A DNA stretch of 64,000 bases, from NCBI RefSeq assembly GCF_000745485.1, contig NZ_KN050693.1:411995-475994 (forward strand), written 5' to 3'. Position 1 is the stretch's first letter. Each line of letters starts with the position of its first letter. Of the stretch, positions 38,096 to 48,272 are shown piece by piece. The notes beneath the pieces are model-generated. The model saw only the letters and a program-made list of their open reading frames with translations. It was not told where the DNA came from and did no database searches. The stretch comes from Methanobacterium veterum. Its GTDB lineage: Archaea > Methanobacteriota > Methanobacteria > Methanobacteriales > Methanobacteriaceae. A program made the position numbers and the translations under genes.

Positions 38096-38173
38096 ATTGA
38101 TACTTCCGAAAAAAATATTTAATAATATCTTTAGGATGACCCTCTATTAATTATTGATGTCTCAGCTGACTGT

Positions 38174-39124
38174 TTAATGCACCCATTCTGGCCACAGAAA
38201 AGAAAGCCACTTGGGAATTTCTGGTTCTTTAACCCGATCAAACGACGGCATATATGGCTTCAAATCTATAATTGGAGTCCCATCAACTGCATCAAGGTTT
38301 GCTACCCTAATAATACCTTTTTCTTCATTAATATCCAGTATTTTACATGTAGTTACTGCTATGGGGTTCGGTCGATACTCTGAACGGGTTGCAAAAACTC
38401 CTGTAAACGTATTCATTGAATATGGGGGATACATTTGCAGCATATTTCTATTTTCTATTTTATCTGCTAACCAAAGTACCATCACGTGGCTGAAATTATC
38501 TAGTTCTTTTAATCCAGGGATATATTTGCCATCAATTTCCAAAAATGCATCCATACCATTTCTTTTTGCATATCCTATTGGTGAAATTGTATATGAATTT
38601 TCTTCTTCTATTGTTATCTCTGGATTCTCTGTTATGTTGACATTTTCAGTAGGATTCTCGCAGTCTTCTAAATCTATAACTGGAAATATAACTTCAGTTA
38701 GAAGTTCATTTTCTGGAACTTCCTGGGGGTTGTTGAGATAAGCTTCCCGTGGGGCTCCGATCATTTCATATTTCCCTTCCATGATGTATTGCATTATTTC
38801 AGCATAAACAGGACATATTTCTTGGTATGGGCCTTTAAATAGGGTGGAGATGGTTTTATGTTTTGGCATTATTTTTATATTTACGTGTTCATCTTCTTTT
38901 GCTTCTCCTTTAAATGGTATTCCAACTTCATATTCCATTTTTTCAGTGGAAACTTCCATAGGGCTTGTATAATAGACTACAAACGGTGGTTGTGTAACTT
39001 GGAGCCTTTTTTGAATTACCCATCCTGTCAACTCACCTATTAACTCGCCCATTTCTTCTACTGGCCCTACATGTGAAATGCTGGCTACTTGATTTTCTTC
39101 TACGGTTTTTAATTCAATTTTCAT
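38174..39124 (-). CDS. Fusion of GyrI-like domain and TrmO/TsaA-type tRNA methyltransferase
   Basis: Residues 1-155 are a GyrI-like effector-binding domain (MKIELKTVEENQVASISHVGPVEEM...). Residues 178-316 are a complete TrmO-like domain: SPIGYAKRNG, LDNFSHVMVLWLAD, GVFATRSEYRPNPIAVTTCKI and a closing PYMPSFD. TrmO (TsaA, UPF0066) is a beta-barrel SAM methyltransferase that adds a methyl group to t6A37 of tRNA in bacteria. The linker is acidic. Divergent from an ArsR-like gene across a short palindrome (TATGGA/TCCATA at 39189-39207). Confidence 0.88.
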   Translation of the reverse strand: MKIELKTVEENQVASISHVGPVEEMGELIGELTGWVIQKRLQVTQPPFVVYYTSPMEVSTEKMEYEVGIPFKGEAKEDEHVNIKIMPKHKTISTLFKGPYQEICPVYAEIMQYIMEGKYEMIGAPREAYLNNPQEVPENELLTEVIFPVIDLEDCENPTENVNITENPEITIEEENSYTISPIGYAKRNGMDAFLEIDGKYIPGLKELDNFSHVMVLWLADKIENRNMLQMYPPYSMNTFTGVFATRSEYRPNPIAVTTCKILDINEEKGIIRVANLDAVDGTPIIDLKPYMPSFDRVKEPEIPKWLSFLWPEWVH

Positions 39125-39188
39125 TTTGAATTCTCCTTTAAATCTACAGTTGTGAATTGAATTTTATTATATTAAAAGTTTACTATAA

Positions 39189-39207
39189 TATGGAATATTA
39201 CTCCATA
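39189..39207. promoter_or_regulatory. Short inverted repeat in divergent promoter
   Basis: TATGGA and TCCATA separated by 7 bases, between the GyrI-TrmO fusion (minus) and the winged-helix gene (plus). Possibly the binding site of that regulator; only 6-bp arms, so modest support. Confidence 0.4.
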
Positions 39208-39296
39208 ATTTTGTGAACTTTAGTGTGGGATGGGTAAAATACAAAAGTTAATTTAAAGAAAAGATTTTTATCTAACTTCTAAAAAAAAACTAGCAT

Positions 39297-39683
39297 ATGG
39301 ATAAAAAAAGTAATTTAAACCCTTCACAAGAATTTCTTTTAAATTCATCTGATGAAATTGTTTCTATTTTAAAAACAATTGCCCATCCAAATAGATTTAA
39401 AATTCTTACCCTGCTTTTAGAAGGGCCTTTAACCTTCCAGACACTGCTTGAAGAAACTGATTTGAAAAAATCTGCACTAGCTAACCATTTGAATGACTTA
39501 AAAGATAAATTTCTCGTGGAAAAAGTTCAGCATGGAACTTATATAATTACTGAATATGGAAAAAATTATGTTAAATCAATTGAAACCACCTACAGAGAAA
39601 ATATGGTCATGAAAAGAAAATTTAAAGAAACAAAGCAAAGAATGGAGCTTGCAAAATCATTTTTGGAAAGAAATAAAGATTAA
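39297..39683 (+). CDS. ArsR-like winged-helix regulator
   Basis: A 128-residue protein with an ArsR-type core: ILKTIAHPNRFKILTLLLEGPLTFQTLLEETDLKKSALANHLNDLKDKFLV. No cysteine-based metal site is visible, so the inducer is not a metal bound in the usual ArsR or CadC positions. The C-terminal helix (KRKFKETKQRMELAKSFL) probably mediates dimerisation. The ATG lacks a ribosome site, which suggests a leaderless mRNA. 58 bases before the DegT-like gene. Confidence 0.82.
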   Translation: MDKKSNLNPSQEFLLNSSDEIVSILKTIAHPNRFKILTLLLEGPLTFQTLLEETDLKKSALANHLNDLKDKFLVEKVQHGTYIITEYGKNYVKSIETTYRENMVMKRKFKETKQRMELAKSFLERNKD

Positions 39684-39741
39684 TATTATTTAATGTTATT
39701 GGAATTAACTATTTTTAAGTTAAGTTTATGGGATGATCTAA

Positions 39742-40719
39742 TTGGAACTACACTTTAAAAAACCGTCAAAAGAAGCTAGAAGTGCAATGTGTGAAGCTGC
39801 AGTGAATATTGATTATGCATCAAACAGGGGATTTGATGAAGTCAAACTTGCACAGGATAAAATAAGTGAAATAACAGGGCATGAGTACGTAAAAACTGTA
39901 AACAGTGGAAATTCCGCGATTCTGACGGCTATGAATTCCTTTAATGATAAAGTGTTGATTCCAGATCAGGGTGGCTGGACTGGATTTAGAAACATGGCCG
40001 AGTTTAGGGGTATTGAAGTTGTAGAAGTACCTACAGATCTTGGAATTATTAACCCTGAAGTCCTTGAAGACACTATTAATGAACATAAGCCTGAAGCTCT
40101 TGTTATAACGAGTTTTGCAGGGTACATTGCAGAACAACCTGTAAAAGAGCTGTTTGAAGTATGTGACGATAAAGGAGTAATTCTGGTTGAAGATGCTTCA
40201 GGGGGAATTGGAGATAGAGAAAAAAAGCTGGGAAATGGTGAACACGCCCATGTAATTGTGGCTTCAACAGGATCTCCTAAAATAGTAAACGTTGGAAGTG
40301 GGGGTTTTATTTCAACAAACCACAACGAAATTTTAAAAAAATCAAAGGTGCTTTTGAAAACATTAAAAGCAAGTCCTGTAACATGTGCAGGAATATCAGA
40401 AGAAATTAAAAACGCCTCGCAGATACTGTCAAAAACAACTGAAGCATGTGCTATGCTTAAAAAAGAATTTAAATCTGTACTTCACTCTAATAAAAGGGGA
40501 ATAAGTGTTGCTTTGAAAACAGATGATCCCAAAAAAACTGGATATTTACTCAGACAAGAATTAAAAGCTGATGGGAGGAGTATAATAACTGTCTGCCCTA
40601 GATATGAACGAGTGATGATGGATGCTGTATGTATTGAGGTTAAGAATCTTGATATGCAGTCTCTGGAAAATGATAACTTAAAAGAGATCGTTCGAATTAT
40701 TAAAGAAGTAATGGATTAA
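39742..40719 (+). CDS. DegT/DnrJ/EryC1-type PLP-dependent protein
   Basis: A 325-residue fold-type I PLP protein. VNSGNSAILTAM near 50 is the phosphate-binding segment; VLVEDASGGIG-like sequence holds the PLP-pairing Asp, and the probable Schiff-base Lys is in ASTGSPKIVNVGSGGFIST, aligned with the K-N-x-x-G-E-G-G motif of DegT enzymes. The C-terminal domain is shorter than in sugar aminotransferases. The start is a TTG with GGATGATC just upstream. Substrate unknown; conserved in Methanobacteriales as a single-domain protein. Confidence 0.75.
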   Translation: MELHFKKPSKEARSAMCEAAVNIDYASNRGFDEVKLAQDKISEITGHEYVKTVNSGNSAILTAMNSFNDKVLIPDQGGWTGFRNMAEFRGIEVVEVPTDLGIINPEVLEDTINEHKPEALVITSFAGYIAEQPVKELFEVCDDKGVILVEDASGGIGDREKKLGNGEHAHVIVASTGSPKIVNVGSGGFISTNHNEILKKSKVLLKTLKASPVTCAGISEEIKNASQILSKTTEACAMLKKEFKSVLHSNKRGISVALKTDDPKKTGYLLRQELKADGRSIITVCPRYERVMMDAVCIEVKNLDMQSLENDNLKEIVRIIKEVMD

Positions 40720-40726
40720 AGAAGTT

Positions 40727-40881
40727 AATATTTGAAAAAAAGGGATTGAAATTTTGATTAAATATAATCTCATCTTAAGTTTCCAGTATAAAATTTAATT
40801 GTTAAAGAAGTAGTCGATTTAATTTAAATTTAAATGAGTTAATATTTGAAAAACTGGCAAATGTACTTAAGTTTCCAGTAT
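40727..40881 (-). repeat. Duplicated 3' end of cgi121
   Basis: CTTAAGTTTCCAGTAT, the last codons and stop of cgi121 (40866-40881), recurs at 40774-40789. A preceding block GTTAATATTTGAAAAA also occurs twice (about 40723-40738 and 40836-40851). The unit is duplicated directly downstream of the gene in the same orientation. The pattern matches the gtrA 3' repeats. Confidence 0.7.
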
Positions 40882-41361
40882 CAGCAGTGTGGTTTTTTCA
40901 ATCATCAAACTGGATATTCCACCTGCAGTTTTTATTTCCCCTTCTGAAATATTGTAAATACCTTCTAAGAGAGCCTCATCAGGGTTTAAGATGCTGTCGT
41001 CTCTTTTATCCAGTACAGTTTCCAGTTCTTCCATAATATTTTCACTGCAGTCTACAACAACTGCACAAATATTCATTTCGCCTTCTTTTAGCCCTAAAAT
41101 TGAAAGTGCCTTGGATATTTGTCTTTGAGCAGATGCGCGCACACATATTTCAAGTCCAAGGTCTTTTGCAATGTTTTCATTCCTCTCAAATGCTTTAACT
41201 GCATGAACTGCTGCATGGATGATATGCTCACGGCCGGCGATTCCATCAGCATTTAAAAGCTGAACAGTACAGTTTTTGCTCATTTTGTTAATATCACTCA
41301 TTAATTTTCCGAAATCTTCGATATTTGACCTGAAACCAGCTATCTGGATATTGTATTCCAT
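40867..41361 (-). CDS. cgi121: KEOPS complex subunit Cgi121
   Basis: A 164-residue protein of the Cgi121/TPRKB family. Signature regions are QLLNADGIAGREHIIHAAVHAVKAFERNENIA and EICVRASAQRQISKALSILGLKEG. Cgi121 binds the 3' CCA end of tRNA and recruits it to KEOPS for t6A37 synthesis. No other KEOPS gene is in the window. The TrmO-like fusion 2 kb away would act on the same tRNA position, which may be coincidence. Confidence 0.85.
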   Translation of the reverse strand: MEYNIQIAGFRSNIEDFGKLMSDINKMSKNCTVQLLNADGIAGREHIIHAAVHAVKAFERNENIAKDLGLEICVRASAQRQISKALSILGLKEGEMNICAVVVDCSENIMEELETVLDKRDDSILNPDEALLEGIYNISEGEIKTAGGISSLMIEKTTLLILET

Positions 41362-41527
41362 AGTGTATTCCTCAAAGATAATTTTAAACTTGTTATAGCT
41401 TTAATACATGCTATTTATTCTATTAATCCATTTTATTATTTTGTATTGTAAAAATATGGGCTGTTTGACAGTCAACTATTAGTTAAGACAGCGGGTCTTT
41501 TAAATTTTTTGTTGATGATTATTTGAA

Positions 41528-41935
41528 TTAGGGGTGGTGTTCCATATAAATCTCAATATAATCAAATAAGCCTATTAAAACCACAGTAAGTGTTCCAACT
41601 ACATACCAGTGGTAATCTTTTGGTTCATGGTTTTCTAATGATTTTATTTCATTTCCCATTTCATTGACCACTTTTACAGCAGTTTTTAGACGTGAATTTA
41701 TTTCATTGACTTTTTCTTCACTGGCTTCAAATTTTAGATCTTGAAGTCTGTTGTCTAAAAATTCAGATATTCTTGTCAGTGATTCTCCTATTTTCTCTAG
41801 ATTTCCTTCTTTTATAACCTGGGGATCTGTAACGCCTTTAATAAAAAGACCGCTGTAAGAGTCCTTAAAATCTTTAATAATTTCTAAAAATGATTCTTCA
41901 ATATTAACTTGATATGATTCATTTTTGGTTTCCAT
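41528..41935 (-). CDS. C-terminally anchored coiled-coil protein
   Basis: About 135 residues (METKNESYQVN...), a helical cytosolic part with heptad-like pattern (FLDNRLQDLKFEASEEKVNEINSRLKTAV) and one membrane helix at the end (WYVVGTLTVVLIGLFDYIEIY). An in-frame ATG at 41986 lies in a TATA-like region, so the ATG at 41935 is preferred. Unknown function. Confidence 0.6.
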   Translation of the reverse strand: METKNESYQVNIEESFLEIIKDFKDSYSGLFIKGVTDPQVIKEGNLEKIGESLTRISEFLDNRLQDLKFEASEEKVNEINSRLKTAVKVVNEMGNEIKSLENHEPKDYHWYVVGTLTVVLIGLFDYIEIYMEHHP

Positions 41936-42247
41936 ATCATTTAATATATAAAAACTATTATTTAATTTTCTAAATATATAGATCATCTGGTAAAATTAAG
42001 CATCATCACTGCTAATTAAAATATTTAAAAATTAAGTTAAAGACTTGATTATTTATACATACTTAAATAGAGAATATAGTCTCTAAAAAGCTTTTATTTG
42101 GTATTTATGCGTGTAATGCAGGTGTTGTGTTTATTTAATTAAGTTAAAATATATTTTTTATTTTTTAAATAGAATAAACACTGCCTGTAATTTAAGAAAT
42201 GTTTATTAAGGTTCAATTTACTTTTAAAAATAATGGGGGATAATTTC

Positions 42248-42616
42248 TTGAGAAAAGGTAAAAAGGATACAGTTAGTAATGAAAAAAAATTAGCAGCAGA
42301 TCTTGAAAAAAAATTATCTCCAGCTAGAGCAGTATTTAGAATTATTCTGGGGACTTTTGGTTTGTTACTATGGATTTTAATAGGTGTTAACCCCACAATT
42401 TTCTTTTCATCGACTATACAACAGTTTATGGGAGTTACATCATTTTTTTATAGAAATCCCATTGTTTTTTTAATGGTGGCATTGATCAATATCTTTTTAG
42501 GGATAATGGTTTATTTCATTGGAATTATCTGGTGGTCTGGATTTCACATTATATGGTCCATAAGATGGTTTTATGGTTATGTGAAATATCGCAATGTAAA
42601 GAGAGCTCCAAATTAG
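42248..42616 (+). CDS. Two-helix membrane protein of unknown function
   Basis: About 122 residues. A charged N-terminus (LRKGKKDTVSNEKKLAADLEKKL) is followed by hydrophobic segments around ILGTFGLLLWILIGV and NPIVFLMVALINIFLGIMVYFIGIIWW. The start is probably a TTG at 42248 with GGGGGA 7 bases upstream; an in-frame ATG at 42233 overlaps that site. It is close to the convergent cimA gene. Confidence 0.6.
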   Translation: MRKGKKDTVSNEKKLAADLEKKLSPARAVFRIILGTFGLLLWILIGVNPTIFFSSTIQQFMGVTSFFYRNPIVFLMVALINIFLGIMVYFIGIIWWSGFHIIWSIRWFYGYVKYRNVKRAPN

Positions 42617-42679
42617 GTTATTATAACCATAAAAAGAATCTAAATTAAAAAAAAGTATTTTAAAAGAGAAAAACCTGTT

Positions 42680-44185
42680 TTAGAGGTCCCCTTCTTTTAT
42701 CTTTTTAATATCTTTTTTATCGCCTAATATTTTATTAATTCCACTTAAATAAGCTTCTACACTTGCATTTATGATATCAGGTTGTGTACTCCTTGCAGTC
42801 ACAATTTGGTCTTCATGTTTGAGCTTGACAATTACATCAATCAGTGCGTCGGTACCTCCAGTTATAGCATCTACGTGGTACTGTTCAAGTTCTATATCTG
42901 CAAAATCAGCTATGCTCTTTTTAACAGCAACTATGGCTGCATCTACTGGACCTATACCTATTCCCGCTTCAAGAACTTCATTGTTGTTAATATTAAGTCT
43001 TACCGATGCGGTTGGAGTAATTTTATTTCCTGAAACAATGGTAAGCTCTTCCAGCTCAACCACTTTTTCGGCCACTATTCCAAGTACATCTTCTGCAATT
43101 GCCTGTAAATCTACATCTGTAACGCATTTACCTTTATCTCCCAGAGCTTTTACCCTTGTAAATATCTGGTTGAGTTTTTCATCATTTACACGCAGTCCCA
43201 TCTCTTGAAGCCGCTTTTTGAGCAGGCCTGACCCTATGTGTTTACCCATTACAAATCTACGTTTATGTCCTACAAGTTCTGGGGTTATAGGCTCGTATGT
43301 TTCGGCTTTTTTAATTACACCGTCTGCGTGTATGCCTGATTCATGGGTGAACGCGTTTTCTCCAACAATGGCTTTATTTGGCTGTAGTGGAACATTGGTT
43401 AACCTTGAGGCCATTTTAGAGATTTCATATAACATTCCTATATTTATATTTGTTTCCACACCGTAAAGTGAATATAATGAAACCACTAATTCTTCTAAAG
43501 ATGCATTTCCTGCCCTTTCACCTATTCCATTTACTGTAACATGGGCCTGACTTGCACCAGCCCTTAAACCTGAAAGTGAATTTGCAACAGCGAGTCCAAA
43601 GTCGTTGTGGCAGTGAACGCTTAAAGGTGCATCAAGTTTTGATAAATGTCCGTAAAATTCATAGGCTTTTTCAGGAGTAAGCATTCCAACGGTATCGCAT
43701 GCACATATCCTTTTTGCGCCAGCATCTATTCCTTCTTGGAACACCTGCGTGAGGTAATCAAGGTCGCTTCTGGTTGAGTCTTCTGCAGAAAGTTCTACAA
43801 GCAGTCCATGATCGACAGCATACTGTGTGCTTTCAATTGCAAGGTCTTTAACTGCTTCCCTTGTTTTCTTTAACTTATATTTTATATGAAGATCAGATGT
43901 TGGAATAACCAGATGAACACTGTCTACGTCACATTCCAATGCAGCGTCTACATCGACTTTAACAGCCCTTGCAAAACTGCATATTTCAGTAGAAAGCCCT
44001 TCACCAGTGATTTTTTTAATTCCTTCCCTTTCACCAATTGATGTAATGGCAGATCCTGCCTCAATAACATCTACACCAAGTTCGTCAAGTTTTAGGGCCA
44101 TTCGCAGCTTCTCATCGGGAGTTAAAGAAACTCCAGGGGTCTGTTCGCCGTCTCTAAGTGTTGTATCTAATATTCTAGCGTTCAA
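42680..44185 (-). CDS. cimA: (R)-citramalate synthase
   Basis: Condenses pyruvate and acetyl-CoA to citramalate, the first step of the pyruvate route to 2-oxobutyrate and isoleucine. The protein (501 residues) has [19 protein letters not shown] at the start, [14 protein letters not shown] and [18 protein letters not shown] (metal and substrate binding), and a C-terminal LeuA-type regulatory domain from about 385. The presence of the regulatory domain excludes AksA, and the sequence is close in pattern to Methanocaldococcus CimA. An isopropylmalate synthase is the alternative. TTG start with GAGGA 7 bases upstream. Confidence 0.85.
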   Translation of the reverse strand: MNARILDTTLRDGEQTPGVSLTPDEKLRMALKLDELGVDVIEAGSAITSIGEREGIKKITGEGLSTEICSFARAVKVDVDAALECDVDSVHLVIPTSDLHIKYKLKKTREAVKDLAIESTQYAVDHGLLVELSAEDSTRSDLDYLTQVFQEGIDAGAKRICACDTVGMLTPEKAYEFYGHLSKLDAPLSVHCHNDFGLAVANSLSGLRAGASQAHVTVNGIGERAGNASLEELVVSLYSLYGVETNINIGMLYEISKMASRLTNVPLQPNKAIVGENAFTHESGIHADGVIKKAETYEPITPELVGHKRRFVMGKHIGSGLLKKRLQEMGLRVNDEKLNQIFTRVKALGDKGKCVTDVDLQAIAEDVLGIVAEKVVELEELTIVSGNKITPTASVRLNINNNEVLEAGIGIGPVDAAIVAVKKSIADFADIELEQYHVDAITGGTDALIDVIVKLKHEDQIVTARSTQPDIINASVEAYLSGINKILGDKKDIKKIKEGDL

Positions 44186-44219
44186 AGGAATTCCTCTTTT
44201 TATTTTAAATTTATAAACT

Positions 44220-45254
44220 TTATTTTTTTGTAAGTACAGAGATAACTCTGGTTAAACTTTTATGCATTCTTATCTTGTATTGTTCTATTATTTTAAATTT
44301 AGTATGACTCACAAGTTCATGGATGTCCAGGTAGTGGGGAGTTGCCATACAGATATATCCGTCTTCTTTTAGCAGTTCTTGCATAGATACAAGGGATTCT
44401 TCATAAATCTTTTTGCTGTCTATACCTGCTGTTGAAGCTGAGATACCATAAGGAGGATCAGTTACAATAGCATCGACTTTTTCTTCAATGGTAATATACC
44501 TTGCATCTCCCTGAAAAATATTATAATCTTTAATATTGCAGTACTCAAGATTTTTTTTAGTTCCCTCAACCATTTTCTCGTCTATATCAGTTCCTATTAC
44601 TCTGGCCCCTACTATTCCTGCTTCTATTAAAATGCCCCCTGTTCCGCAGAATGGGTCTAGAACAGCCCTTCCTTTTTTGGCCCGTGCTAAATTAACCATT
44701 CCCCTTGCCAGTTTAGGGCTCATGGATCCTGGATAGAAAAATGGCCTTTTATGGGGCTTTAAGTCATTATAATGTTTTTTACTTCTTTTAACCAGTTGTT
44801 TACTGACTATAACAGAATCATCAAGTACGATGGTTCTTAAAAAAGTATCTGGGTTCTCAAGATTTACTTTGGCCTTATCTCCTAACTCTTTTTTAATGAT
44901 ACCTCCAAGCTCGATTTCCATGGCTTGGGAGTTAAAATCAGGGTCAATGCCTACTCTTTTAACCCTTACTGCATAATCTTGACTAATAATATCTTTCCAG
45001 GGGTATTTTTGGATATCATCGTTTAAATGAGGAGTACTGGTTTTAAACAGTAATTTACATATCTCATGGGTATAGGCAACTTTTTTACCAATTACCTCAA
45101 TAACTGCAGAGTCTTCATCTGCAATTTCAATAATTAAAATTCCATTTTGATGATATTTTATATTAAAGGAGACATTTTCAGCCTCTAAACTTGCTGTTAC
45201 TTCTGCTTTTGGTAAAGTTTCGTTTTCACCGGATAAAATGAAGATTATTTCCAT
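44220..45254 (-). CDS. tRNA (guanine-N2) methyltransferase, Trm-G10 type
   Basis: A 344-residue protein: an N-terminal THUMP-containing half (to about 160) and a C-terminal Rossmann methylase with [16 protein letters not shown] (motif I), [16 protein letters not shown] and the catalytic VTDPPYGIS. This combination is that of the archaeal enzyme forming m2G/m22G at tRNA position 10. AGGTG is 8 bases upstream of the ATG. Stop and cimA start are 35 bases apart on the same strand, suggesting co-transcription. Confidence 0.9.
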   Translation of the reverse strand: MEIIFILSGENETLPKAEVTASLEAENVSFNIKYHQNGILIIEIADEDSAVIEVIGKKVAYTHEICKLLFKTSTPHLNDDIQKYPWKDIISQDYAVRVKRVGIDPDFNSQAMEIELGGIIKKELGDKAKVNLENPDTFLRTIVLDDSVIVSKQLVKRSKKHYNDLKPHKRPFFYPGSMSPKLARGMVNLARAKKGRAVLDPFCGTGGILIEAGIVGARVIGTDIDEKMVEGTKKNLEYCNIKDYNIFQGDARYITIEEKVDAIVTDPPYGISASTAGIDSKKIYEESLVSMQELLKEDGYICMATPHYLDIHELVSHTKFKIIEQYKIRMHKSLTRVISVLTKK

Positions 45255-45429
45255 AGATTAGACACCTTTTAATGAGTTGAGTGGTATTTATTTTTTTATA
45301 TTTCATAGATTAACTGATAGTTGGGGGTTTCACCTTTAATAAATTACTTAATTACGGTTCAAATTAAACAAAATAATTTTTCATTTGAACTAACTATTTT
45401 TAAAATAAGTAATGAAAAGTATGTTAATT

Positions 45430-46596
45430 TTATAAACCAAATATTTTACGTGACAGCAGTTTAGGAAGAACTGAGAAAATTACTCCGTTTTTTATTAATT
45501 TTATCATGAGTGGTGATTGGGAATCTAGATCTCCATATTCAGAAACTATTTTTCCTACTTCTTTTTCTTTAAGTTTTAAAATTACAGAGTCAAGATTTTC
45601 ATCATCCAGGGATTTGTAGGTATCCTGTACTTTGAGCTGCATTTTAAGTTCTGTATTATACATTTTTTTATATCTTTTTTGATATTTCTTTAAAATATCA
45701 ATGTTTTGAGAACTAATTGCTTCATATACCACTTCTGAAGCGATTTTTGCGCAATTAAATCCTATTATAAGTCCGCCACTTGTAGTTGGTTTAACCTGGG
45801 AAGCTGCGTCCCCTATAAGTATGGCCCTGTTTTTTACTATGTCTTTTTTAGGGTCATATATGGGAATTTTACCGTGATATTTTTTTAAAATTTTTGCATT
45901 TCTTAAAGTTTCATTGTTTTTTAAAAAATCATTTAAAATCTCACTTAAATCCTTATAATCAAAATCACCAAATAGACCTACCCTTGCAGTGGATTCTGAA
46001 ATTGGAATAACCCATAAAAACCCTGGAGATATTTTTGAATTCACATATACCTGAAAATAATCTTCTTTAAATGCATTTTCTCCAGCTTCGATTAAATACT
46101 GGCTTGCATGTACATATTTGGTATCGTTGTTAAAAGCTTCAGATACTATGGATGAATGGCCATCAGCACCTACAATAATTTCAGCAGATATTTTTTTATC
46201 TTTGAAGTATATCTCTCCATTTTCTATGTCTATTTTTTCTGCTCGATGGTTTAAAAAAAGCTCTGCTCCTTTATCCACTGCTAATTGTGCTAGATATTTG
46301 TCATATGCAACTCTATCTAAAACGTAGGCTAAAGGCTCTTCTTTTTTATGCATAGAGATCATAGTACTGGACGGAGAATATAAACAGGCCCCATATATCT
46401 CATTAAGTATAAATTCATCAGGTAGAACATTCACATCTTTTATTTTGGTACCTAGAAGTCCCGCGCACTGTAGAGGTACTCCTATTTCCTTTTTTTTCTC
46501 GAATATTGCTACTTTAAGCCCTTTTCCTGCCATATATCTTGCAAATGTTGAGCCTACAGGTCCGGCTCCGACTATAGCCACATCATAATTTTTCAT
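45430..46596 (-). CDS. Digeranylgeranylglycerophospholipid reductase family flavoprotein
   Basis: A 388-residue FAD enzyme: VAIVGAGPVGSTFARYMAGKG, IFEKKKEIGVPLQCAG, and GDAASQVKPTTSGGLIIGFNCA, with the PxxGGG-like turn of GGR proteins. It saturates the geranylgeranyl chains of archaeal membrane lipids. The family is the canonical GGR; the length and the CAG motif fit. Upstream hairpins (46647-46690) separate it from the PH-domain gene. Confidence 0.88.
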   Translation of the reverse strand: MKNYDVAIVGAGPVGSTFARYMAGKGLKVAIFEKKKEIGVPLQCAGLLGTKIKDVNVLPDEFILNEIYGACLYSPSSTMISMHKKEEPLAYVLDRVAYDKYLAQLAVDKGAELFLNHRAEKIDIENGEIYFKDKKISAEIIVGADGHSSIVSEAFNNDTKYVHASQYLIEAGENAFKEDYFQVYVNSKISPGFLWVIPISESTARVGLFGDFDYKDLSEILNDFLKNNETLRNAKILKKYHGKIPIYDPKKDIVKNRAILIGDAASQVKPTTSGGLIIGFNCAKIASEVVYEAISSQNIDILKKYQKRYKKMYNTELKMQLKVQDTYKSLDDENLDSVILKLKEKEVGKIVSEYGDLDSQSPLMIKLIKNGVIFSVLPKLLSRKIFGL

Positions 46597-46646
46597 GTTA
46601 TCTTATCCGTTAACAACGCTATTTCATCTCATTCCATGTAAAACCA

Positions 46647-46690
46647 CGAAAACATGTTTTCGGGGACTGTAAAAAACAGGAAATACCTGT
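46647..46690 (-). repeat. Two small hairpins between PH-domain and GGR genes
   Basis: CGAAAACATGTTTTCG (46647-46662) is a 16-bp palindrome whose arms resemble stems of the two hairpin arrays. ACAGG-AAATA-CCTGT (46676-46690) follows. Both lie downstream of the PH-domain gene on the minus strand, so they may end its transcript. Confidence 0.5.
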
Positions 46691-46758
46691 AATATATGTT
46701 AAATTAGTGTTAGAAGAGTACATTTGAAGTTTGTAACTACAACTATTTAAGATTTTAA

Positions 46759-47361
46759 TTAATATCTCTTAAATTTTTTGTCATATCTGTCCATTACCGA
46801 ATCTTTAATCTTTTTGGGGCCAGATGGTTTTTCAACTATGTAGTCCCCTTCAATCATCTGGTTTATTCTATCTTCTACTTTTTTAGGATCTGGAATATCA
46901 TTGAGTATTATTCTGGTATTTTCATGACCTCCATATACTGATATATCTCCACTGGAGGTTAATCGTTCTATTAATCCTTGTGAAACATTAACATCTTGAA
47001 TTTTATCATAATGCATATATGATTTGTTTTTACGGATTATTCCCTTTTCCAGAATAACTCTGTAGTTTGTAAGGGTATATGTTGTGTATTCCCATGAAAG
47101 TATATCCCATATAATCCAGAGAATCAAAATAAGCATTAAAAAGAACAGGATTATGGTGGTAGCTTCTACAAGTGGAACCTGGATATATTTTATGATATAA
47201 TTTTGTATACTTGCAACGAGAGATACTACTGGCTCGAAAAGATATATAACTACAATTAATGCGATGAATTTAATTACAGCTGATTTTAAATACATAAAAA
47301 AGCGAGGCTTGGTCTCAAATAAAATTCTTTCTCCTGAACGAATATCTTTTGTGTGTCTCAT
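46759..47361 (-). CDS. PH domain-containing membrane protein (bPH2/DUF304)
   Basis: A 200-residue protein with two membrane helices (about 26-50 and 66-88) and a YdbT/DUF304-type PH domain beginning WEYTTYTLTNYRVILEKGIIRKNKSYMHYDKIQDVNVSQGLIERL. A basic C-terminus follows. These proteins are membrane-associated with unknown roles. GGTGAT lies close to the ATG. Confidence 0.88.
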   Translation of the reverse strand: MRHTKDIRSGERILFETKPRFFMYLKSAVIKFIALIVVIYLFEPVVSLVASIQNYIIKYIQVPLVEATTIILFFLMLILILWIIWDILSWEYTTYTLTNYRVILEKGIIRKNKSYMHYDKIQDVNVSQGLIERLTSSGDISVYGGHENTRIILNDIPDPKKVEDRINQMIEGDYIVEKPSGPKKIKDSVMDRYDKKFKRY

Positions 47362-47491
47362 AAAATCACCACTTATTTTTCACTACTTTAGGAGGGATAA
47401 ACTAAATTTAATTATGATCCTTTCTGTGTTTTATCTATGCATAATTTAGAATTAGTAATCTAAATATTTTATGTAAGACAAACTAACCACG

Positions 47492-48220
47492 ATGATCACA
47501 GAAAGAATTAGGCTTGATGAAACTAACATTTTACTTAAGACAGACTTAATAAATCATAAACTTCCTAATTTTATTTTAAGCCAGCGTATGGAGCTTATAA
47601 ATTATATTAGAAAGAATAAGGAATTTTTAATATCTTTTGAGCCGGTAGAAGTTGAAGATGCACCTTTTATAGCTAACGTAATGGCAAAAGCAGGTAAAAT
47701 TGCAGAAGTAGGTCCTATGGCCGCTGTTGCAGGAACGATATCTGAACTCTCAATGAATTTCTTAATAGAAAACAGTGCAAAATATGCAGTTGTAGAAAAC
47801 GGTGGGGATATAGCCATCAAAACTAATAAAAATGTGGTAATGGGCCTTTACGCCGGAACTTCATCACTTTCTGGACAGATCGGTTTTAAAATAAAATACG
47901 AAAAAACTCCAATGGGAATATGCACCTCTTCTGGAACTGTTGGGCATTCTATAAGTTTAGGCAGGGCAGATTCTGTAACTGTATTTGCAGACCATGCCAG
48001 CATTGCCGACGCGCTTGCAACAAGCATTGCAAATGAAGCTAAAGGTGATTTAGAACAGGATGCTGTGCAGAACTGCCTGGCAAGGGCTGAAGACTTTAAA
48101 CCTTATTTTAGGGGTGTTATGATTGTGGTCGGCGAATCTGCCGGAACGGTCGGAAAAATCCCTAAATTGATTAAAACTGATAAAAAAGTTGTTTTAGGCG
48201 ATTTATTTGATATTTATTAG
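47492..48220 (+). CDS. UPF0280 family protein
   Basis: A 242-residue protein of the UPF0280 family (ApbE-like fold), conserved in methanogens. Hallmarks are [33 protein letters not shown] and [40 protein letters not shown], which parallels the flavin-binding GGD region of ApbE. The function is not known; flavin transfer is a suggestion from the fold. Confidence 0.9.
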   Translation: MITERIRLDETNILLKTDLINHKLPNFILSQRMELINYIRKNKEFLISFEPVEVEDAPFIANVMAKAGKIAEVGPMAAVAGTISELSMNFLIENSAKYAVVENGGDIAIKTNKNVVMGLYAGTSSLSGQIGFKIKYEKTPMGICTSSGTVGHSISLGRADSVTVFADHASIADALATSIANEAKGDLEQDAVQNCLARAEDFKPYFRGVMIVVGESAGTVGKIPKLIKTDKKVVLGDLFDIY

Positions 48221-48272
48221 AAAATAAAAAGAAGTTGAAAAAATATATTTCTGATATTTTTTCAAATTGGAT

